From Clostridiales bacterium 38-18 (GTDB lineage Bacteria > Bacillota > Clostridia > Peptostreptococcales > Acidaminobacteraceae), in contig MKTL01000018.1 of NCBI GenBank assembly GCA_001897605.1, positions 1 through 36,807 of the forward strand: 36,807 nucleotides of DNA, read 5' to 3'. A model generated the notes under the pieces. It was not told the origin of the DNA, did not search any database, and saw only the letters and a list, made by a program, of their open reading frames with translations. Every line of letters begins with the position of its first letter. Within the stretch, counting starts at the first letter, position 1. Positions 9,092-18,106 of the stretch are shown here, piece by piece. The position numbers were made by a program, and so were the translations under genes.

Positions 9092-10801
9092 TTAGTATTT
9101 TCCAAACTCATTTTCACTTAACACAATTTTCTTCTTTGGTTCGTTTAGACGAGCGTGTGTTTCGTAGTCATTTTGACTTTTCATCATATCTAACATTTTT
9201 AATACTTCAGGATTTATATTCTCAATCTGACGATTATAGCCGTAGCTTCCCGTTTTTCTTAATCTAAATCTAGCCACTTGATGCTTGAGCATGTCTGCTT
9301 GAGAAGAAAGCTCTTCACTTGCAGCGGCAGTTTCCTCAGAGGTTGCAGATGTCGTCTGAACAACATCGGCGATTTGACTTATGCCTTGATTTATTTGCTC
9401 AACTGCTTGAGCCTGTTCATTTGATGCCACGGCAATATCGCCCACAAGATTCGAAACGGATTCAACAATTTTAACGATTTCTGTAAGTGCACCTGCGGTT
9501 TCCTTCGCAATCCTTGTACCATCTTCCACTTTTCTTATAGAACCTTCAATCATATCTGTCGTTTCTTGAGCTGCATTTGCAGATCGTGCCGCTAGATTTC
9601 TTACCTCTTCAGCAACTACGGCAAAGCCTTTACCATGCTGCCCAGCTCTTGCAGCCTCTACTGCAGCATTGAGAGCGAGTATATTCGTTTGAAATGCAAT
9701 TTCATCGATGACTTTAATGATTTTGGAAATATTTGATGAAGAGACGTTGATTTCCTCCATTGAGCTGAGCATCATCTTCATTTGATCATTTCCCTTAGCC
9801 GCATTGATTCTTGCACCCTCTGAAAGTGAGTTCGCTTCAGTTGCATTATCTGCATTGAGTCTTGTTTGCACTGCAATCTGTTGAACGGATGCTGTCAGTT
9901 GTTCTACTGAGCTCGCTTGCTCTGTTGCGCCCTGTGAAAGTGCCATGCTCGAATCAGAAACCTGACTTGCCCCAGCTGCTACTTGTTCCGATGCTGAATT
10001 AATGTTTGACATGACTTCGTTGATGTTATCTGTCATCTGATTAAATGCGCTTGCAAGAATTCCCACCTCATCCTTAGAATTAACCGATATATGTACATCC
10101 AAGTCACCCTCTGCCATTTTCTTAGCAGCTTCAACCATCCCTATTATCGGTTTTTTAATGGAAGACGAAATAAAGAAACCCAGTAGCATAGAAATTAGCA
10201 TCGCCGCCACTAATAGGACGATCATCATGGTCGTTGCAGAGTTAGCTTGAGCGGTATTATCATCAGAGGTCTGCATTGCGATCTCAACCTTTGAATCCTT
10301 AAGTGTTCTATAATTATCTTCGATCTGAGATCTAATCACATCGGCATCGCCCTTCATAAGCTCTAGCGCTTTATCCTTTTGCCCAGACTTAGCGTAGCTG
10401 ATAATTTGAGCGGCAATTTCATCGTATTTCGCTTTATTCTCTCTAATATCTGCGGTGAGACGTTTACCCTCATCGGTTATAAGCAATTGTTCAAACCGAT
10501 CCAAATAGGTTGCAAATTCCTTGTTGCGTTCGACAATTCTCGCTTCATAATCAGCATACTCTGCCTCAGTATTTGATAGAATAATATCCTTTATATTGCC
10601 TCTCATTCTTTGAAAGCTTTCTGCAATTAAGATCATATCCCCAAGCGGAACCGTCATATTTGTGTATAAGTAAGTATCGCTTTCACTGATTGACTGAATA
10701 TTCATAATACCCACGATGCCAATGCCACCTGCAATTAAAGCAACTAGCAAATATCCTAGAATCATCTTTGTTCCTATTTTAAGATTGCGGTATAGTTTCA
10801 T
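9092..10801 (-). CDS. Methyl-accepting chemotaxis protein, four-helix-bundle sensor
   Basis: A 569-residue transmembrane chemoreceptor. TM1 lies at about 13-35, a periplasm-type helical domain of the 4HB_MCP kind at about 36-188, TM2 at about 190-211, then a HAMP domain. The cytoplasmic coiled coil contains the conserved hairpin tip [21 protein letters not shown], followed by [13 protein letters not shown], which binds CheA and CheW. The tail ends without an NWETF-type tether. The ATG at 10801 ([13 protein letters not shown]) is chosen because AAGGAGG lies 6 bases upstream; a longer frame to 10867 overlaps cheW. Its place between cheW and cheR suggests it is the dedicated receptor of this array. 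The ligand is unknown. Confidence 0.93.
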   Translation of the reverse strand: MKLYRNLKIGTKMILGYLLVALIAGGIGIVGIMNIQSISESDTYLYTNMTVPLGDMILIAESFQRMRGNIKDIILSNTEAEYADYEARIVERNKEFATYLDRFEQLLITDEGKRLTADIRENKAKYDEIAAQIISYAKSGQKDKALELMKGDADVIRSQIEDNYRTLKDSKVEIAMQTSDDNTAQANSATTMMIVLLVAAMLISMLLGFFISSSIKKPIIGMVEAAKKMAEGDLDVHISVNSKDEVGILASAFNQMTDNINEVMSNINSASEQVAAGASQVSDSSMALSQGATEQASSVEQLTASVQQIAVQTRLNADNATEANSLSEGARINAAKGNDQMKMMLSSMEEINVSSSNISKIIKVIDEIAFQTNILALNAAVEAARAGQHGKGFAVVAEEVRNLAARSANAAQETTDMIEGSIRKVEDGTRIAKETAGALTEIVKIVESVSNLVGDIAVASNEQAQAVEQINQGISQIADVVQTTSATSEETAAASEELSSQADMLKHQVARFRLRKTGSYGYNRQIENINPEVLKMLDMMKSQNDYETHARLNEPKKKIVLSENEFGKY

Positions 10802-10811
10802 ATAGTCCTCC

Positions 10812-11306
10812 TTATTCTTCCATATCAAAAATAATATCGTATTCTTGATTAGACAGTAGTTTTTCACAATCGAGTAAAAGCTTCACTTCGTTATTCACCT
10901 TGCCAATGCTCTTAATATATTGATTGGAGGCACCTGAGCTAAGTAGGGGTTGATCGACAATATCTTCATCCCTTATATTTGTCACTTCAGCGACACTATC
11001 TACAATTAAGCCAACTGAGTGCTCCCTCACATCGACAACAATAATACAAGTTCTTTCATTATAAGCTAGATAATCTTTTTTGAATTTTAACCGCATATCC
11101 ATAACGGGAATTATTTTCCCTCTTAGGTTGACAATGCCCTTTATAAAATCTGGTAGCTCTGGTACAACTGTTATCGGTAAAATTCCAATAATTTCAGTCA
11201 CATGTTTAATTTCAATTCCATAGGATTCCTCTTCTAAACTAAATGTCAAAAACTTCCCTTTCTGCGTATCTTCCTCTTGGTAGTTTTCATCTAAAACCGA
11301 CTCCAT
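10812..11306 (-). CDS. cheW: Chemotaxis coupling protein CheW
   Basis: A 164-residue CheW adaptor linking chemoreceptors to CheA. After an acidic 15-residue lead, the SH3-like fold starts at [16 protein letters not shown] and contains [28 protein letters not shown], the signature of the receptor- and kinase-binding surface, then CIIVVDV and [11 protein letters not shown]. The length is normal. GGAGGG lies 6 to 7 bases before the ATG at 11306. It is 16 bases after cheA and 10 bases before the receptor gene, so the three are almost surely co-transcribed. Confidence 0.95.
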   Translation of the reverse strand: MESVLDENYQEEDTQKGKFLTFSLEEESYGIEIKHVTEIIGILPITVVPELPDFIKGIVNLRGKIIPVMDMRLKFKKDYLAYNERTCIIVVDVREHSVGLIVDSVAEVTNIRDEDIVDQPLLSSGASNQYIKSIGKVNNEVKLLLDCEKLLSNQEYDIIFDMEE

Positions 11307-11322
11307 ATTGCCCTCCTTCCCT

Positions 11323-13422
11323 TCATCTTATTCTTAGTCCAGTAATACTTGATATATCCAGTATTAAGCTAATACTGCCATCGCCTAAAAGTGTGCAGCC
11401 GGTTAAGCCCTCAATCTTTTTAATGTTTGATATAAAGCTAGGCAGCGCCTTTACTACCACCTGCTGTTGGCCCATCAGCTCATCAGCAAACAAGCACATC
11501 ACTCTCTCATCTTGCTCAACCATTATTAAAATACCTTGCTCAAACCTTTTAAACTGGCTCGGAATTTTATATCGATTGTGTAGACGCATAATTGGAAAAC
11601 AGTCCCCTCGAACCATTACCATTTCATTTTTATCTGGATCTATGATAATGTCCCTTTTCTCTGGTCTAAAGGATTCCTTTATAGCTGTGATCGGGATCGT
11701 AAAGCGCGAATCACCTACTCGAATGTTCATACCTTCAATTATTGCTAGGGTTAGAGGAATTTTCAGCGTCATCGTCGTACCGATTCCCTCTTCACTTTCG
11801 ACGACAATACTGCCACCTACTGCCTCAATATTTTTAGCGACGACGTCCATACCTACACCACGGCCTGAATACTCCGTCACTGCTTCCTTGGTTGAGAAAC
11901 CAGGCAATAAAATCAAATTAAAAATTTCTCGATCGCTCATGTCTATAGCGGCTCGATTGAGTAATCCCTGAGCTCTTGCTTTTTCGAGGATTTTTTCTCG
12001 ATTAAGACCCTTACCATCGTCCTTAACAATAATGAGAACATCACTGCCGACGTTCTTAGCGCCCAGTGTGATTCTCCCTGTCTTTTGTTTACCTGCTTCT
12101 AGCCTTTCCTCTTCTGACTCTATACCGTGATCAATTGCATTACGAATGAGATGCATCAGAGGATCTGAAATTTTTTCAATTATATTTTTGTCTACCTCAG
12201 TCTCTTCACCAAAAAGATCCAATGTGACTTCCTTGTTTAACTTTTTACTCATATCTCGCACAATGCGATGCATTTTAACAAAAGTAGTAGACAAAGGTAC
12301 CATTCGAATTGACATTACCATATCCTGAAGTTCGCCTGTAATTTTATGTAATAACCTAGATGATTTTTGAAACAAATCTGAATCAATTGAGGCAACAATC
12401 GGATTTTGCGTTACCATTGCCTCAGCAATAACCAGTTCACCAACCGTGTTCATAAGGTTGTCAAGTTTATCGACATTGACACTTATCATGGTTGAACCCG
12501 TATCCTTAACCTCTTTAGATTCCCTTGCTTCTTTTGGTTCTTTTTGCTCTTTAACTTCTTCAGTAATTGTTTTTACAATTGGTACCTTGATAATCTGCGG
12601 TTCAGTATGAATCCTTTCGGATGCTCTTTCCTCTTGTTCAAACTTAAAATCAGACTCTTCTATTGATATGACTTCAAGCGTTTCTAAAAATACTGTTTTT
12701 TCCAGATGTGCTTTGATCTCATCCAAAGCTAGCTTTGTTTTTAATCTAACCTCAAAGCCATTTTCTCGAATCCAATCCGTCGTCTTCTCATTCTCTGCGA
12801 CATCTGGTGGATAGTGTACCATTTCCTCCACGAGATCGGTTAATCCAAAAATAACTGTATAGGCTCTGATATTCTCCATTTCGCATCCAGACTCGAATTT
12901 TATGGTTGCCTTAATGAAATTAATCGGTTCCTTTAGATGCTTTTTCTCCTGTGGGATATAATATTGCTGAACCTTTTCAGATTCAGGTTTTTTAATTTCT
13001 GAATCTATATTATTGCTTTCCTTCATCTGAGCAAGTAAAGCAACCAATGCACTCACGATTTCACTCGAATCACCATCTGGCTCATCTCTATTTTTGATTT
13101 TATTGACCTCTACCTTTATAAAATCAACTACCTCAAGCGCCAAATCAGACAAAGTCGAAAAAGCGATAACCTTAGGCTTAGTCTCCCGTATAAAATAAAA
13201 AATATCCTCAAGCTGATGTGCTAATTTCGCAATATTATTAAAAAGCATCATAGCTGATGAGCCCTTTATCGTATGCATAAAACGAAAGATTTCATTAATC
13301 GCCTCATCACTTAATTTTTCTTCCTTTTCACTGTTTATGATGACTTGTTCCATTTGATCAAGAAATGTAGAAGTTTCATAAATATAAATCTCGAGCATCG
13401 GTTCATTCTCAAAACTCGTCAT
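11323..13422 (-). CDS. cheA: Chemotaxis histidine kinase CheA
   Basis: A complete 699-residue CheA. P1 carries the phosphorylated His50 in FMHTIKGSSAMM. A region at about 165-260 resembles the P2 domain that docks CheY (IRAYTVIFGLTDLVEEMVHYPP). A charged linker rich in K and E follows. P3, the dimerisation domain, contains NTVGELVIAEAMV. The P4 ATPase domain has the N-box HLIRNAIDHGIES, KDDGKGL and GRGVGMDVVAKN. P5, a CheW-like domain, ends the protein. All catalytic motifs are intact. The ATG at 13422 has GGAGG 7 bases upstream. The presence of P2 implies a real receiver partner; the only stand-alone receiver in the window is at 3728-4126, apart from the receiver within CheB. Confidence 0.96.
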   Translation of the reverse strand: MTSFENEPMLEIYIYETSTFLDQMEQVIINSEKEEKLSDEAINEIFRFMHTIKGSSAMMLFNNIAKLAHQLEDIFYFIRETKPKVIAFSTLSDLALEVVDFIKVEVNKIKNRDEPDGDSSEIVSALVALLAQMKESNNIDSEIKKPESEKVQQYYIPQEKKHLKEPINFIKATIKFESGCEMENIRAYTVIFGLTDLVEEMVHYPPDVAENEKTTDWIRENGFEVRLKTKLALDEIKAHLEKTVFLETLEVISIEESDFKFEQEERASERIHTEPQIIKVPIVKTITEEVKEQKEPKEARESKEVKDTGSTMISVNVDKLDNLMNTVGELVIAEAMVTQNPIVASIDSDLFQKSSRLLHKITGELQDMVMSIRMVPLSTTFVKMHRIVRDMSKKLNKEVTLDLFGEETEVDKNIIEKISDPLMHLIRNAIDHGIESEEERLEAGKQKTGRITLGAKNVGSDVLIIVKDDGKGLNREKILEKARAQGLLNRAAIDMSDREIFNLILLPGFSTKEAVTEYSGRGVGMDVVAKNIEAVGGSIVVESEEGIGTTMTLKIPLTLAIIEGMNIRVGDSRFTIPITAIKESFRPEKRDIIIDPDKNEMVMVRGDCFPIMRLHNRYKIPSQFKRFEQGILIMVEQDERVMCLFADELMGQQQVVVKALPSFISNIKKIEGLTGCTLLGDGSISLILDISSITGLRIR

Positions 13423-13455
13423 CGTATCGCCTCCCTTTATACGTTTATTTTTTGA

Positions 13456-14592
13456 TTAACCAGATTGATAATTCTTGTATGAAAGAAAATTCTCTTCCCA
13501 GTTTTCCAGTGTCTCTCTTACTTGATTTAGTAAATACTCTAAATGCTTAACTTCATTTTCATATATGGTACTTTTCACCGTAAACTGCTTGTCATCACTT
13601 GCATAATCTTCTATAAGCTTCAATATCTTATTTCTAAATAACGTCGCCTCCTCGAGTCCTGAACCTGGTAATAAAACGCAAATACAATCCGTTGTCCAAG
13701 TCCCTATTACATCCAGCTTTCTTATGGCATTTTTTATTAGTGAAATTAAGTCGTCAAAATGCTTTTGTCTAAAATAAATTTTCATAAACTGCTCTTCTTT
13801 ACTGATAATTTCGAAAAAAGCCAGTGAAAATGGAGAACCATATCGAATATATCTTTCAAGTTCTCGCTCAATTCCCAGTATCAATTCACCTCTGCTCATG
13901 GTTGTTTTTTTAAGATAGTATTTTCTTTTTTTTTGCTCTGATAGTTTGTCAAACTTACTAATAACTGCATCTATGTTTATTTGGTCCATATATATTTGCC
14001 ATTTCCCATCAGAAAAAAGAACCGATTTACTCAGAAGCTCCATTTCTTCATAGCCGGACATTTTGTCTATTTCCTGTACGGTAACCGAAAAAACTGCTAT
14101 ATATTGAATTTCGTTACTTTTACTCGTTTTATTTTTTAATGCTTTTATAAATTGAGTCTCAAAGCCAATCATTCTATAAACCGAGGCAACACTATTTTGC
14201 CATCTAATAAATGTGCTTTCAACTAAGCCATTTTGAAATAAAAAACGATAAGCTGCTTCATAATTTTGATTAAGAATGGCTTGAAAATAAGCTTTTAAAG
14301 TCAGTTCTGCTGCCTCTACCATTTCGTTTTCCAGTAGGTTAACTGTATAAAATTGATCCTCAGATCTTTGCTTATGATTTTCAATCCACTTCATATCATA
14401 GGCTGTGCGTAGTGATTTATCCTTCAAGGTTTCATAAGCCCTATTTACTTCATACATTCTCTCCTTTGCATCCGATCTATTGGAGCGATCTGGATGGTAT
14501 TCAAAAGCCTTTCTCCTATAGGCAGTGACGATCATTTCCAGCTCAGCATCTGCTTCAACACCTAATATTTTATAGTAGTCTATCCATTTCAA
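13456..14592 (-). CDS. J-domain protein with NTF2-like middle and degenerate GGDEF domain
   Basis: A 378-residue fusion I do not recognise as a named family. Residues 5-68 are a J domain (DYYKILGVEAD... with the HPD triad at 33-35 and RAYETLKDKSLRTAYD), expected to recruit and stimulate a DnaK-type Hsp70. Residues 95-205 resemble the NTF2-like fold. Residues 232-368 align with a GGDEF domain, but the GGDEF motif reads TTDCI (300-304), so cyclase activity is unlikely. The c-di-GMP inhibitory-site motif RxxD is kept (R291-KL-D294) at the correct five-residue distance, so it may bind c-di-GMP. The start is TTG at 14592, overlapping the kinase TGA stop (TTGA); an in-frame stop just upstream excludes a longer start. 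It sits directly upstream of cheA in transcription order. Confidence 0.8.
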   Translation of the reverse strand: MKWIDYYKILGVEADAELEMIVTAYRRKAFEYHPDRSNRSDAKERMYEVNRAYETLKDKSLRTAYDMKWIENHKQRSEDQFYTVNLLENEMVEAAELTLKAYFQAILNQNYEAAYRFLFQNGLVESTFIRWQNSVASVYRMIGFETQFIKALKNKTSKSNEIQYIAVFSVTVQEIDKMSGYEEMELLSKSVLFSDGKWQIYMDQINIDAVISKFDKLSEQKKRKYYLKKTTMSRGELILGIERELERYIRYGSPFSLAFFEIISKEEQFMKIYFRQKHFDDLISLIKNAIRKLDVIGTWTTDCICVLLPGSGLEEATLFRNKILKLIEDYASDDKQFTVKSTIYENEVKHLEYLLNQVRETLENWEENFLSYKNYQSG

Positions 14593-17375
14593 CTGGAACG
14601 ATCACTCCTCTCTATTTCCCATCGGATAATTAACTGTATCAACTCGTCGAAATTGAGTGGTTTAGATATATAATTGTTCATACCGCTTTCGATGCACTTT
14701 TCTCTGTCACCTTCTAGTGCATTTGCTGTCATAGCAATGATATAGGGTTGTTTGATCTCCTGTTTTTTTCTAATCTGCTTTGTACACTCATAGCCATCCA
14801 TTTCTGGCATTTGACAATCCATAAAAACAATATCATATTCGTTTTCATTCAAAATACTTAGTGCTTCTCTGCCACTATCGACTGAAAAGCATTTGACCTT
14901 CTGATACTCAAGTACTTTACTAACTACTAATTGATTCACCATTTGATCATCGACGATTAATACCCTAATGTTTGAAAGATCAATGACTTTTTCACTTGAT
15001 AGCTCTTTCCTGTTTGGGTTGCCAAATGGAAGTGACAGTTTAATTTCAAAGGTACTACCACCACCTGCGGTATCACTGACAATAATATCGCCAGACATTA
15101 ATTTCACCAGTCTCATTACAATGGCTAGTCCTAATCCCGTTCCTTGGAAATTTCTATTATCATCGCCCTCCACCTGTTTAAACGGCTCGAATATTTTATC
15201 TTTATTTTGATCACTAATTCCAATTCCAGAGTCTTCAACAATTAGCCTTAATGCGACATCATCCGTCTGTTTGCTGGCTTTCAAAATAACACGAACGCCA
15301 CCCTGATCCGTGAATTTTACAGCGTTATTAATTAAATTGTTGAGGATCTGTTTAAGTCGATATGGATCACCTTTAACATATAGTGGCTCCTTTACCTCAT
15401 CTATATAAGTAATGGTAATCTTCTTTTCCTTTGCTCTAGCTCTAAATAAAGAAACTGAAGCCTCCACTTCTTCGCTAATATCAAAATCATCTGAAACCAA
15501 ATGAAGCATATCTGCTTCCACCTTGGATAAGTCTAAAATATCGTTTACTATTCTCAGCAATCCCTTACTTGCACGCTCTGCTTCAAAAATGAATTTTTTT
15601 CCTTCCTCATCCAATTGTGTGTATTTTAAAAGCTCTAAGTAACCAATAACACCATTCATCGGTGTTCTGATCTCATGTGACATATTTGCTAAAAATCTAC
15701 TTTTAGCTTCATTTGCATCAATCGCAATTTGCTTTTGCTTTATTAGCTCTTTTTCCACTTCAAGTCTTACAAAGGTGTCCGCTATTATATTGCCCACTAT
15801 TTTCATATAATCGAGGTGGTTTCTCTCTAATGATTCCATATCACCATGACGATCTAACCGAATAAAGCCCAGTGTTTCCTCTTCCTTAACCAATGGGATA
15901 ACGATGAAGGAAAGTGGATCGTCTACCTCATATTCTCTAGCATCCTGTTGATTGATACATATAAACGGATTGGAATCCACAACAACCGTTAAATTATGAC
16001 TGTCTAATAAGGTTCTCAACCACGGATATACGCTTGCCTTATAAGCTTTCTTTGCTTTTTGATCCTTTCGAATCGTCTCGTTTAAATAAGAAGCAAGTCT
16101 AAAATAAACCTCACCTTCTTCTTTGCTTTTAAAAAGATAAATTGCATCCATGGAAAAGTAATTTGAAATATCTTTGATGATTCTGTTGAAGACCTCGAGG
16201 TGGTTAACTGTATTGATCGTTAGTGCAGATTTTAAAATCTCTAGAGTAAATCTATTAAACTCAATAAACTCCTCCATTGAATTATTGATCTCAATTAATG
16301 CGTCGTTTTTCTCATTTTGTAATATGAGCTGGTCAGTATAAGCATTAAGCAAACCATTGATCGCTTTGCGCGTTTCTCTAAATGGGTCCTCTAAGTTTAT
16401 TTGAAATCGATAGGAGAATAGATTTTGCCTTTCGATACCAGAAATGTTCTCGTTTAGCTCAACTAAAGGCTTTAAAATCAAGCGTCTTTGAATTCTTACC
16501 AGTATTAGCATGGCAATACACGTCATTAGCATCGCTAAATAGAACAGGATGGTTGCCATTTGCGTTTCTGTAAAAAATTGAACTTTGTCCTTTATATAAT
16601 ACAGCACGAGATTTGACATCCCGAGTTCATGCTCAGCCACCAAAAATGTCGCTTTATCTGTCTTTACCTGCATGATGTTATTGATGGTTTTTATGTTTTC
16701 CTTAACACCACTTGCACTTGCAATGTCAGCCAATGGCTTTCCTTGTGATTCATTTGGTAATAAAATATCAGGCTTTGAATATACGAACCCATTTTTATCC
16801 TGAATCCACAAAGAGTAGGAATGAGTCGCCGTGCTACTGATAAATTTTTCAACTAAATCTGTAACAAAAAAATCAGCCTTTATTACGCCTACAAAAATAC
16901 CCCCTGAAGTGTAAACGGGTGCTGAAAGGTTCATCAAATATCCTTCAGAGCTATTTTCAAACGTATAAACACTTCGACCCTCATCCTTGGCCAACTGATA
17001 CCACTCTTTGTCCATGGACTTATCGGTCGACGCACTGATAGCTCCGTTTCCCATGTATTCTTTTCCCTCCACATTCAAGTACGCAACGCTGTTGACGACG
17101 TCGCTTTGAGATAAAATCCCTGAAAGGTAGGTTAAAAGAATGGTTTCATCTGGTGATTGCTGGATAAACTTTGATGCGCCATTTACAACACGTTCTTTGT
17201 CTTCAAGATACTGATTAAAAAGTTCAGTGGTGATTTTTGTTTCAGCGTATAGCTGATTATAATATGCTTGCTGTGTACGGTTTTGGAATAATATGTATTG
17301 AACGATCATAAATATAGATATAATCAGCACAAAGATAACCAGCAGCATGTAATATTTCTTTACGAAAGTATTCAT
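14589..17375 (-). CDS. Membrane hybrid histidine kinase with Cache-like sensor, GAF-like and receiver domains
   Basis: A 928-residue sensor, first gene of the operon. TM1 (about 9-30) and TM2 (about 272-294) flank an extracytoplasmic region of about 240 residues that looks like a double Cache domain (EWYQLAKDEGRSVYTF, then MNLSAPVYTSGGIFVGVIKADF). A HAMP-like linker, then a GAF-like region (about 395-535), precede the kinase core: His[17 protein letters not shown] with His567, N-box NNLINNAVKFT, G1 EDSGIGI and G2 GTGLGLAI. The receiver domain (about 803-920) has VDD, Asp853 in FMDCQMP and Lys in SKPLN. AAGGAG lies 6 bases before the ATG at 17375. Cache sensors usually bind small extracellular nutrients; the ligand here is unknown. 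Confidence 0.92.
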   Translation of the reverse strand: MNTFVKKYYMLLVIFVLIISIFMIVQYILFQNRTQQAYYNQLYAETKITTELFNQYLEDKERVVNGASKFIQQSPDETILLTYLSGILSQSDVVNSVAYLNVEGKEYMGNGAISASTDKSMDKEWYQLAKDEGRSVYTFENSSEGYLMNLSAPVYTSGGIFVGVIKADFFVTDLVEKFISSTATHSYSLWIQDKNGFVYSKPDILLPNESQGKPLADIASASGVKENIKTINNIMQVKTDKATFLVAEHELGMSNLVLYYIKDKVQFFTETQMATILFYLAMLMTCIAMLILVRIQRRLILKPLVELNENISGIERQNLFSYRFQINLEDPFRETRKAINGLLNAYTDQLILQNEKNDALIEINNSMEEFIEFNRFTLEILKSALTINTVNHLEVFNRIIKDISNYFSMDAIYLFKSKEEGEVYFRLASYLNETIRKDQKAKKAYKASVYPWLRTLLDSHNLTVVVDSNPFICINQQDAREYEVDDPLSFIVIPLVKEEETLGFIRLDRHGDMESLERNHLDYMKIVGNIIADTFVRLEVEKELIKQKQIAIDANEAKSRFLANMSHEIRTPMNGVIGYLELLKYTQLDEEGKKFIFEAERASKGLLRIVNDILDLSKVEADMLHLVSDDFDISEEVEASVSLFRARAKEKKITITYIDEVKEPLYVKGDPYRLKQILNNLINNAVKFTDQGGVRVILKASKQTDDVALRLIVEDSGIGISDQNKDKIFEPFKQVEGDDNRNFQGTGLGLAIVMRLVKLMSGDIIVSDTAGGGSTFEIKLSLPFGNPNRKELSSEKVIDLSNIRVLIVDDQMVNQLVVSKVLEYQKVKCFSVDSGREALSILNENEYDIVFMDCQMPEMDGYECTKQIRKKQEIKQPYIIAMTANALEGDREKCIESGMNNYISKPLNFDELIQLIIRWEIERSDRSS

Positions 17376-17406
17376 ACGAAGCTCCTTCTGCTTATTAACC
17401 TAGTGA

Positions 17407-17431
17407 ATACCCACTTTTCAAATATCTACAC
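17407..17431 (-). promoter_or_regulatory. Possible SigB-like promoter of the chemosensory operon
   Basis: On the minus strand GTGTAG (17431-17426) is separated by 13 bases from GGGTAT (17412-17407). The SigB-type consensus is GTTTAA, 12-14 bases, GGGTAT. The -10 element is exact and the -35 matches 4 of 6. Transcription would start near 17400, about 25 bases before the first ATG with the ribosome binding site in between, which is a sensible layout. I found no good SigA or SigD (TAAA-N15-GCCGATAA) promoter in the 230-base gap. Confidence 0.4.
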
Positions 17432-17509
17432 TTTTCATAATTAAATTAAATCCTATAATATCGAATTCTAAAGAATTTATATCATTTTCTGAAAGATTAT
17501 TACATCAAC

Positions 17510-17537
17510 TTGCAAAATTAAACCTTCGGAGTAAAAT
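17510..17537 (+). promoter_or_regulatory. SigA-type promoter of the thioesterase gene
   Basis: TTGCAA (17510-17515) and TAAAAT (17532-17537) are separated by 16 bases. The expected start point, about 7 bases after the -10, falls at 17544-17545, which is exactly where the leader hairpin begins. Confidence 0.55.
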
Positions 17538-17544
17538 AGGCATA

Positions 17545-17587
17545 TAGTTTGAGCATAGCCCAAGTGGGAACTTGAAAGCTCGAACTA
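17545..17587 (+). promoter_or_regulatory. Structured 5' leader hairpin of the thioesterase gene
   Basis: TAGTTTGAGC (17545-17554) pairs with GCTCGAACTA (17578-17587) over 10 base pairs with one G-U. An asymmetric internal loop (ATAGCC against AAA) follows, then a second stem CAAGT/ACTTG closed by a GGGA loop of the GNRA type. The ribosome binding site (GGAGG, about 17595) lies 8 bases after the stem. It resembles a small regulatory or stabilising RNA leader. I cannot match it to a known riboswitch class; fluoride, c-di-GMP, preQ1 and guanidine consensus features were not seen. Confidence 0.5.
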
Positions 17588-17605
17588 ATTCTTTGGAGGT
17601 GTAAA

Positions 17606-18022
17606 ATGGAGGCTTTTGCTAATTTGTATAGAGGAATGTCATTTAACTTACAGAAAAAAATTGGTTTAGATGATACGGCTCTCAACTACGGATCAGGGAA
17701 AATAGAAAACCTTTTTGCAACCCCTCGCTTAGTGGCTCTCATGGTTGAAGCCTGTGCAAGGTTAATCGACCCAATGTTGCCTGAGGGATTTGTATCTGTG
17801 GGTAATTCGATTTTCGTCGATCATTTTAAGCCCACCTTAATGGGCTCAACCGTAACTGTAGAAGTAACCATAACAGGATTTGAATCAGGAAAATATCATT
17901 TTGATATGAATGCTTACGATGAGTTTGGTAAAATAGGTAATGGCAGTCACTCTAGAAGCATTGTTCATCTCGAAAGCTTTATGCACAAAGCAGAGGCGAG
18001 AGAATTTTCTATGGTTGGCTAA
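17606..18022 (+). CDS. FlK-like hotdog-fold acyl-CoA thioesterase
   Basis: A 138-residue single-domain hotdog protein resembling the fluoroacetyl-CoA thioesterase FlK family. Matching segments include the long helix region LVALMVEACARLIDPMLPEGFVSVG, FVDHFKPTLMGSTVTVEV, and the C-terminal strand IGNGSHSRSIVHLESF. Candidate catalytic residues by comparison with FlK are Thr39 (FATP), Glu48 (VEAC) and His73 (VDHF). The true substrate is likely a short acyl-CoA; fluoroacetate detoxification cannot be claimed from this. GGAGG lies 7 bases before the ATG. The gene stands alone, divergent from the chemosensory operon, behind a structured leader. Confidence 0.8.
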   Translation: MEAFANLYRGMSFNLQKKIGLDDTALNYGSGKIENLFATPRLVALMVEACARLIDPMLPEGFVSVGNSIFVDHFKPTLMGSTVTVEVTITGFESGKYHFDMNAYDEFGKIGNGSHSRSIVHLESFMHKAEAREFSMVG

Positions 18023-18031
18023 AGAACAACG

Positions 18032-18068
18032 GGTAGACTAAAAAATAAATGGTAGACTAAAGAATAAA
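18032..18068. repeat. Tandem repeat, two 18-base copies, period 19
   Basis: GGTAGACTAAAAAATAAA (18032-18049) and GGTAGACTAAAGAATAAA (18051-18068) differ at one base and are separated by one T. They fill the gap between the thioesterase stop and the shared terminator. This looks like a small local duplication; no function is evident. Confidence 0.8.
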
Positions 18069-18092
18069 AGCCCCGCTCAATGAGCGGGGCTT
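18068..18092. terminator. Bidirectional terminator between thioesterase and cold-shock genes
   Basis: AAGCCCCGCTCA and TGAGCGGGGCTT form a GC-rich stem closed by a very short loop. The A-rich lead and nearby T residues allow use from both the plus-strand thioesterase gene and the convergent minus-strand cold-shock gene. Confidence 0.85.
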
Positions 18093-18106
18093 AATAGTTA
18101 GTTTAA

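Noticed and set aside
11243-11971. Plus-strand open frame of 242 codons
   Set aside because: It lies entirely opposite cheA and cheW, is rich in Ser, Ile and Pro as shadow frames are, and has no ribosome binding site or recognisable domain.
13456-14592. Active diguanylate cyclase
   Set aside because: The GGDEF signature is replaced by TTDCI, so catalysis is unlikely despite overall similarity.
17545-17587. Leader of the thioesterase gene as a fluoride riboswitch
   Set aside because: The idea came from the FlK-like product, but the conserved bases and pseudoknot pattern of the crcB motif are not visible.
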